From assembly GCA_039105265.1 (NCBI GenBank), contig JAPFFF010000026.1, forward strand, positions 62,001 to 126,000: a DNA stretch of 64,000 nucleotides. Reading direction: 5' to 3'. The translations under genes were made by a program, and so were the position numbers. The notes beneath the pieces are model-generated. The model was given only the letters and a program-made list of their open reading frames with translations. It was not told the origin of the DNA and searched no databases. Source of the stretch: Tritrichomonas musculus (taxonomy: Eukaryota > Parabasalia > Tritrichomonadida > Tritrichomonadidae). This document shows, piece by piece, positions 59,516-64,000 of the stretch (positions are counted from its first letter, which is position 1; every line of letters begins with the position of its first letter).

Positions 59516-60138
59516 ATCCTCTAACATTAGAATAATTCGAATGTTGCAAGATTTTATCACCCCCTTTAATTTGGTTCAAGCATTCCTTACCATCGACAAT
59601 GGAAGCTATCGAAAATATGAAGTGAAAATAGTATTTGAATTATAAAAATTTTTAAAATTTTAATTCAATTACAAAATTTTCATCACATAACTTTCTTAAT
59701 GAAAATATTACATAGATTTTTTCATGTTTTAAAAGTTAATTTATATGAGACTGTTATGATTATAGAGCGCTAAATGTAATTCAGAAGACTAAGGCTCATT
59801 TCCCCAATTTTTTGATAAATTGAGATTAAAAAATATCACTGATTTTCTCCGATTTCATCTATGGAAGGCAGGAATAGATTAATATTAAAAGAAATCATAA
59901 ATAAAAATTATTCAAAGAGTTCAATTTTATTAGTTGAATAGAAATAAAATATATAAAATTTTGCTATTGCAATTACCAGATTAATGAAATGTAAATTGGA
60001 AATTATGAATATTTATCTTTTACATAAAAATATGTTTATGTGTCAAATCAAATAAACCCTCTTACCATTTTTTTTTTTTTTTTTTAAAGTTCTTTTATAA
60101 AACTTGAGTTTGATCTGAAACGCAAGTTCTGAGCTCGA
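59516..60138. other. AT-rich spacer with a tRNA-like relic
   Basis: At about 59,745-59,812 the sequence TATAGAGCGCTAAATGTAAT followed by TCAGAAGACTAAGGCTCATT recalls the D-to-T-arm part of a tRNA (GAGCGCTAAA..TGTAA), but the acceptor stem does not pair and the B box is lost. It is at best a decayed tRNA. Confidence 0.3.
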
Positions 60139-60297
60139 TTATAATTTCCACAGATCAAAGGTTTTTAAAAAGATAATTACACTGAATATTTCCAAAACAA
60201 TACTTGGGCTCCTTTGATTCATCATCTTTGACAACTTTTCAATTTCCATGTAATTGTAAACTCCAAATGCATTTCGATATTCCTCACTCCAATCCAT
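60139..60297 (-). pseudogene. Short coding relic, unknown
   Basis: The reverse strand has a 52-codon frame starting MDWSEEYRNAFGVYNYMEIE and ending FLKTFDLWKL. Its composition is protein-like and richer in GC than the flanks, and the open frame extends upstream of the ATG for about 14 codons to a stop. Probably the end of a lost host gene; no family recognised. Confidence 0.3.
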
Positions 60298-61029
60298 TAC
60301 AATTCCCTCACAAGTTGTTAAAAAATCAGTGCAAATATTTTACTAGTTGAAAAAGCTGATTTTTTTGAATAGTTGGTTTTACGGTTAATTCAAATTATTT
60401 TTTTAAGAGTTTTTTTATCGTTTTATTTTATGGCATCAAAGAAAAAATGGCGCTCTTTCTCAAAAAACATTTTTTTACTTTTAAAACAACAAAATAATAA
60501 TAATATATAAACATTTAATATAATAAAATAATAATTTTATCATATAATTAAAGCAATTCAAAGAATTTATATTTTTTATTTAACGTATGACGATTAAGAA
60601 CAATTCAAAATGCAAAATAAAAGTAAATGATTTTATTTTCTCATAAATAATTTCTCTTTAAGCAATATAACAAATATATATTTTTGTTTAATTATTTACT
60701 ATTGGAAAATTTTTATTTTCTCAATATCTGGAAAAATAAAAAATTAATATTTTTTTTGAATTTCAATAAACTTATTAAATCCTTGATTTTTAATATCAAC
60801 CGACAAGATATGATTAAAATAAAGCACCAAAAAAAGAATGACACTAAGATGGAGAAAGAAAATTATCTCTTTTCAATTTTTTCAATGGAAAATTTTTGTA
60901 TTAATTCAAATATTGAATTTACCATTCAAAACTTTATACGTTTTCTTTCAAAAGTTAAATGATTATTTCAAAAACAAAACAAAACAACTGAAATAATATC
61001 ATTTTTTAATTTAACACTCTACTTGTTAA
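60298..61029. other. AT-rich spacer upstream of elongation factor 2
   Basis: AT-rich. A 92-codon forward frame at 60684-60962 is Phe/Ile/Asn/Lys-rich and is judged a chance frame. The EF-2 promoter should be near 60,990-61,029; ACACTCTACTTG lies just before the ATG but is not a clear initiator. Confidence 0.5.
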
Positions 61030-63555
61030 ATGGTTAACTTTACAGTTGAACAACTCCGTAAAGCGATGAACAAAAGGAACAACATCCGCAATATGTCAGT
61101 TATTGCGCACGTTGATCACGGCAAATCAACGTTGACTGATTCGTTGATCTCCAAAGCTGGAATAATCTCAAATGACGAAGCTGGAGAGAAAAGATTTATG
61201 GATGATCGAGAAGATGAGCAAGCACGATGCATCACGATCAAATCGACGGGTGTCTCGTTGTATTACTCATTTCCAGATGATTCATTACCTAAGGATTCGG
61301 AAGGAAATAATTTCCTCATCAATTTGATTGACTCACCGGGACACATCGACTTCTCTGCTGAAGTAACAGCTGCATTGCGTGTCACAGATGGCGCCTTGGT
61401 TGTCGTTGACTGCGTCGAAGGCGTTTGTGTTCAAACAGAAACAGTTCTTCGTCAAGCATTGGCTGAAAGAATCAAGCCTGTTGTCATTTTAAACAAGATA
61501 GATCGTTGTCTGTATGAAGTCAACAAAGATCCTGAAGAAATATACCAAACGTTTGCAAAAACAATTGATAACGTGAATGTTATAATATCAACATACACAA
61601 CAGAAGATGGTCCAATGGGACCTTTGCTTGTATCACCACAACATGGAACAATATGCTTTGGTTCTGGTTTATATGGATTTGGATTCACATTAACAAAATT
61701 TGCAAAAATTTATTCACTCAAGTTTGGCGTTCAAATAGACAAGCTGATGCCAAACTTATGGGGAGAAAAATACTTTGACTCAACTACTAAAAAGTTCATA
61801 AACAAGTCGGTTAATTCAAAAGGGCAACAATTAGAAAGAACATTTTGTCAGTTCGTTCTAAAACCAATTGTTACACTAACAAGGAAAATCATGGAGAAGA
61901 AGAAGGACGAATACATTGAGATGCTCAACAAACTCGGACTCAAGCTTAAAGAGAATGAAGAACAACTAGAAGATAAAGCTTTAGTTAATTCAATTTTGAA
62001 ACGATGGCTGCCAATGGCAGATGCATTATTAGAAATGATTGTTCTTCATCTTCCTTCACCAGTTGAAGCTCAAAAATATAGAATGGAGACTCTCTACACA
62101 GGACCAACTGACGACGAATGCGCAACTGCAATCAAGAACTGCGATCCAAATGGTCCTTTAATGCTTTATGTTTCTAAAATGATTCCATCTCAAGATAAAG
62201 GCCGATTTTATGCTTTTGGACGCGTTTTCTCAGGAACAGTTTCATCAGGACAAAATGTTCGAATAATGGGATTGAACTATCAACCAGGAACGAAAGAAGA
62301 CTTGCATGTAACCAAGATTCAACAGACAGTTATCATGATGGGAAGAAAAGTAGAACCAATATCCGATTGTCCTTGTGGAAACACAATCTCACTCGTTGGA
62401 ATTGACAAGTATCTATTGAAATCAGGAACAATTTCAACATCAGACAAAGCATATCCAATCAAAGCGATGAAATTCTCCGTGGCACCTGTTGTTCGAGTGG
62501 CTGTTCAGCCCAAAAACCAAACAGATTTGGATAAGTTGGTCGAAGGTTTAGATCGTCTTGCAAAATCAGATCCTTGCGTTGTTGTATCACATGAAGAAAC
62601 AGGCGAACACGTCATCGCTGGTGCTGGCGAACTTCACCTTGAAATCTGTCTCAATGATCTTGAGAAAGATTACGCAAATTGCCAAATAATAAAATCAGCA
62701 CCAGTTGTTTCATTTAGAGAAACAGTTCAAGAATTGTCAAGCATCGTCTGCATGTCAAAGTCTGCCAACAAATTGAATCGAATAATGTGTCAGGCACTTC
62801 CTTTAGAGGAACAATTAATCGCAGCAATTGAAAACGGCGATCTTAATCCAAGAATTGATAACAAAACTAGAAGTAAAATGCTTCAAAATCAATTCGGCTG
62901 GGATCAAACTGATTCTAAGCGCGTGTGGAGTTTCGGACCAGACACAAATGGTCCTAATTTATTAGTCGATGTTACAAAGTCAGCCGAATATTTGCAAGAT
63001 ATCAAAGAACACTTAGTCACTTCATTCCAATATGCAACAAAAGTTGGCGTTTTATGTGAGGAACCGTTAAGAGGCGTAAGATTTAATATAAATGAAGTTT
63101 ACCTTCATTCTGACAGCTCACATCGAAATGGTGGTCAAATTGTGCCTTGTGGAAGAAGAGTTCTTTACGCATCTGAATTAACAGCTAGTCCATCTTTGGT
63201 GGAACCAGTTTATTTGTGCGAAATAACATGCCCTCTTCAAATGTGTGGAGCTGTTCATGGAGTTTTGAGTAAGAGAAGAGGAAAAGCATTTGATCAACAA
63301 ACCAAAGAAGGAACACCACTAATTGTAATCAAAGCTTTCTTACCAGTTATGGAATCTTTCGGATTTGATAAAGATTTGAGAAGTTCAACATCAGGGCAAG
63401 CATCACCTCAAATGCAATTTGACCATTGGGAAATTATGCAAGGCAATCCATTTGAAGAAAATAATAAGCTGTCAGACACCATAAAGTCAGTCAGAAAAAG
63501 AAAAGGATTGGATGTTAAGATTCCACCTCTTGAAAAATATAACGACAAGCTTTAA
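61030..63555 (+). CDS. Elongation factor 2 (translocase GTPase)
   Basis: 841 residues, full length for eEF2 (human 858). GTPase motifs: AHVDHGKS, CITIKST in switch I, DSPGHIDF and NKID. The factor moves tRNAs and mRNA through the ribosome after peptide bond formation. The diphthamide loop near residue 699 reads DSSHRNGGQ; the modified His is kept but the near-universal DAIHRGGGQ is altered at three positions, including the Gly after HR. The usual Thr56 regulatory site in AGETRFTDTRKDE is Met here (AGEKRFMDDREDE), so eEF2-kinase control is not expected. It may be a divergent paralogue of the main EF-2. The stop is in TAAA. Confidence 0.97.
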   Translation: MVNFTVEQLRKAMNKRNNIRNMSVIAHVDHGKSTLTDSLISKAGIISNDEAGEKRFMDDREDEQARCITIKSTGVSLYYSFPDDSLPKDSEGNNFLINLIDSPGHIDFSAEVTAALRVTDGALVVVDCVEGVCVQTETVLRQALAERIKPVVILNKIDRCLYEVNKDPEEIYQTFAKTIDNVNVIISTYTTEDGPMGPLLVSPQHGTICFGSGLYGFGFTLTKFAKIYSLKFGVQIDKLMPNLWGEKYFDSTTKKFINKSVNSKGQQLERTFCQFVLKPIVTLTRKIMEKKKDEYIEMLNKLGLKLKENEEQLEDKALVNSILKRWLPMADALLEMIVLHLPSPVEAQKYRMETLYTGPTDDECATAIKNCDPNGPLMLYVSKMIPSQDKGRFYAFGRVFSGTVSSGQNVRIMGLNYQPGTKEDLHVTKIQQTVIMMGRKVEPISDCPCGNTISLVGIDKYLLKSGTISTSDKAYPIKAMKFSVAPVVRVAVQPKNQTDLDKLVEGLDRLAKSDPCVVVSHEETGEHVIAGAGELHLEICLNDLEKDYANCQIIKSAPVVSFRETVQELSSIVCMSKSANKLNRIMCQALPLEEQLIAAIENGDLNPRIDNKTRSKMLQNQFGWDQTDSKRVWSFGPDTNGPNLLVDVTKSAEYLQDIKEHLVTSFQYATKVGVLCEEPLRGVRFNINEVYLHSDSSHRNGGQIVPCGRRVLYASELTASPSLVEPVYLCEITCPLQMCGAVHGVLSKRRGKAFDQQTKEGTPLIVIKAFLPVMESFGFDKDLRSSTSGQASPQMQFDHWEIMQGNPFEENNKLSDTIKSVRKRKGLDVKIPPLEKYNDKL

Positions 63556-63755
63556 AAATTTTTAAAAAGTGAACATTCAAGATAGAATTTCATTAAATTA
63601 ATTTTTAGAAAATAATATTTTATTTTTAGCAAAATATTCATTCTTACTCATATTTTTAATAATAATATATCATATTTTTAATAATATAGAGTAAAATTAC
63701 ATAAATTCAAGTTTATTTACTTAAAAAAAATTAATTTAATATTGATATATTCGGT

Positions 63756-64000
63756 TTATTTAATTATTCTAAAGATAACATAAAATTTATTTATAAATAA
63801 ATATATTTTCCCAAGAAAATATTGAGATACAGAATTATTTTCATTTGCTGATATTGTTAAATAATAAATTGATATATTAATATCACGTGGCAATTTTTCA
63901 CCATCATAATAAATCTTTCCAAGGAACCAATTTGCATTTGAATTATTTTTTTCAGAAGCAAGTTCTAAATAGTGAATCGACTCAGCAATGTTTTCATGCT
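63756..64000 (-). CDS. Sel1-repeat protein, 3' part only
   Basis: The reverse strand is open from the window's right edge to a stop at 63756-63758. It encodes Sel1-like (TPR-related) repeats: HENIAESIHYLELASEKNNS, then NANWFLGKIYYDGEKLPRDI and SVSQYFLGKIYLFINKFY. No start is inside the window, so the 5' part lies beyond it. Sel1 proteins are usually protein-interaction scaffolds. It faces EF-2 tail to tail across a 200-bp spacer. Confidence 0.75.
   Translation of the reverse strand, partial: HENIAESIHYLELASEKNNSNANWFLGKIYYDGEKLPRDINISIYYLTISANENNSVSQYFLGKIYLFINKFYVIFRIIK

Noticed and set aside
60684-60962. 92-codon forward frame upstream of EF-2
   Set aside because: Phe/Ile/Asn/Lys composition expected from AT-rich DNA; no motif.
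1-64000. Spliceosomal introns or CRISPR arrays
   Set aside because: No copy of the trichomonad 3' intron motif ACTAACACACAG next to an open frame was seen, and no repeat array has CRISPR-like spacers.

Overview
The window looks like nuclear DNA of a parabasalid protist, most likely a Tritrichomonas- or Trichomonas-type trichomonad. The reasons are: very AT-rich spacers with long A and T runs; compact genes without visible introns; trichomonad multigene families (BspA-type leucine-rich repeats, DUF3447-type ankyrin proteins, a Pmp-like surface protein, CDC123/D123, MATE); initiator-like TCAYWYT motifs just upstream of some start codons; many stop codons inside a TAAA motif; and a large Polinton/Maverick. 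The species itself is an inference.

Region 1 (1-34,900) is host DNA. Intact genes: a coiled-coil protein, a CLU/TIF31-like protein, a Pmp-like surface protein with a 36-bp minisatellite, a CDC123-like protein, a WD40 protein, a divergent MBOAT-like membrane protein, a C2-domain protein, a small ubiquitin-like protein ending in a bare Gly-Gly, an NTF2-like protein and a MATE transporter. Between them lie decayed genes: half a sugar transporter, an ankyrin-BspA gene with one frame break, a second BspA relic, an ankyrin relic, an unknown gene split over two frames, an RCC1 relic, and a 72-bp scrap of a PARP gene whose full copy lies beyond the Polinton. A 0.94-kb segment bounded by 20-bp inverted repeats may be a small non-autonomous transposon.

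Region 2 (34,927-56,200) is one Polinton/Maverick of about 19.7 kb once a nested insertion is set aside. It has terminal inverted repeats of about 250 bp with no difference seen by eye, a higher GC content than its surroundings, and integrase, protein-primed DNA polymerase B, double-jelly-roll major capsid, FtsK/HerA-type packaging ATPase, a large fibre-like protein and several small unknown proteins. Its core frames are open, so it looks whole and young apart from the insertion at its right end. A 1,578-bp Mutator-like element (MULE) with 9-bp target duplications sits in the last bases of the right repeat. It carries only the N-terminal DNA-binding part of a transposase.

Region 3 (56,201-64,000) is host DNA again: a UBA-containing PARP-type ADP-ribosyltransferase, a tRNA-Asp(GUC) with a poly-T terminator, small gene relics, a full-length elongation factor 2 with an atypical diphthamide loop, and the 3' end of a Sel1-repeat gene running off the right edge.

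The host genes are unrelated single transcription units with no shared pathway. The Polinton genes form one module: integration, self-primed replication, capsid building and genome packaging. All identifications are by reading motifs; no database search was run.
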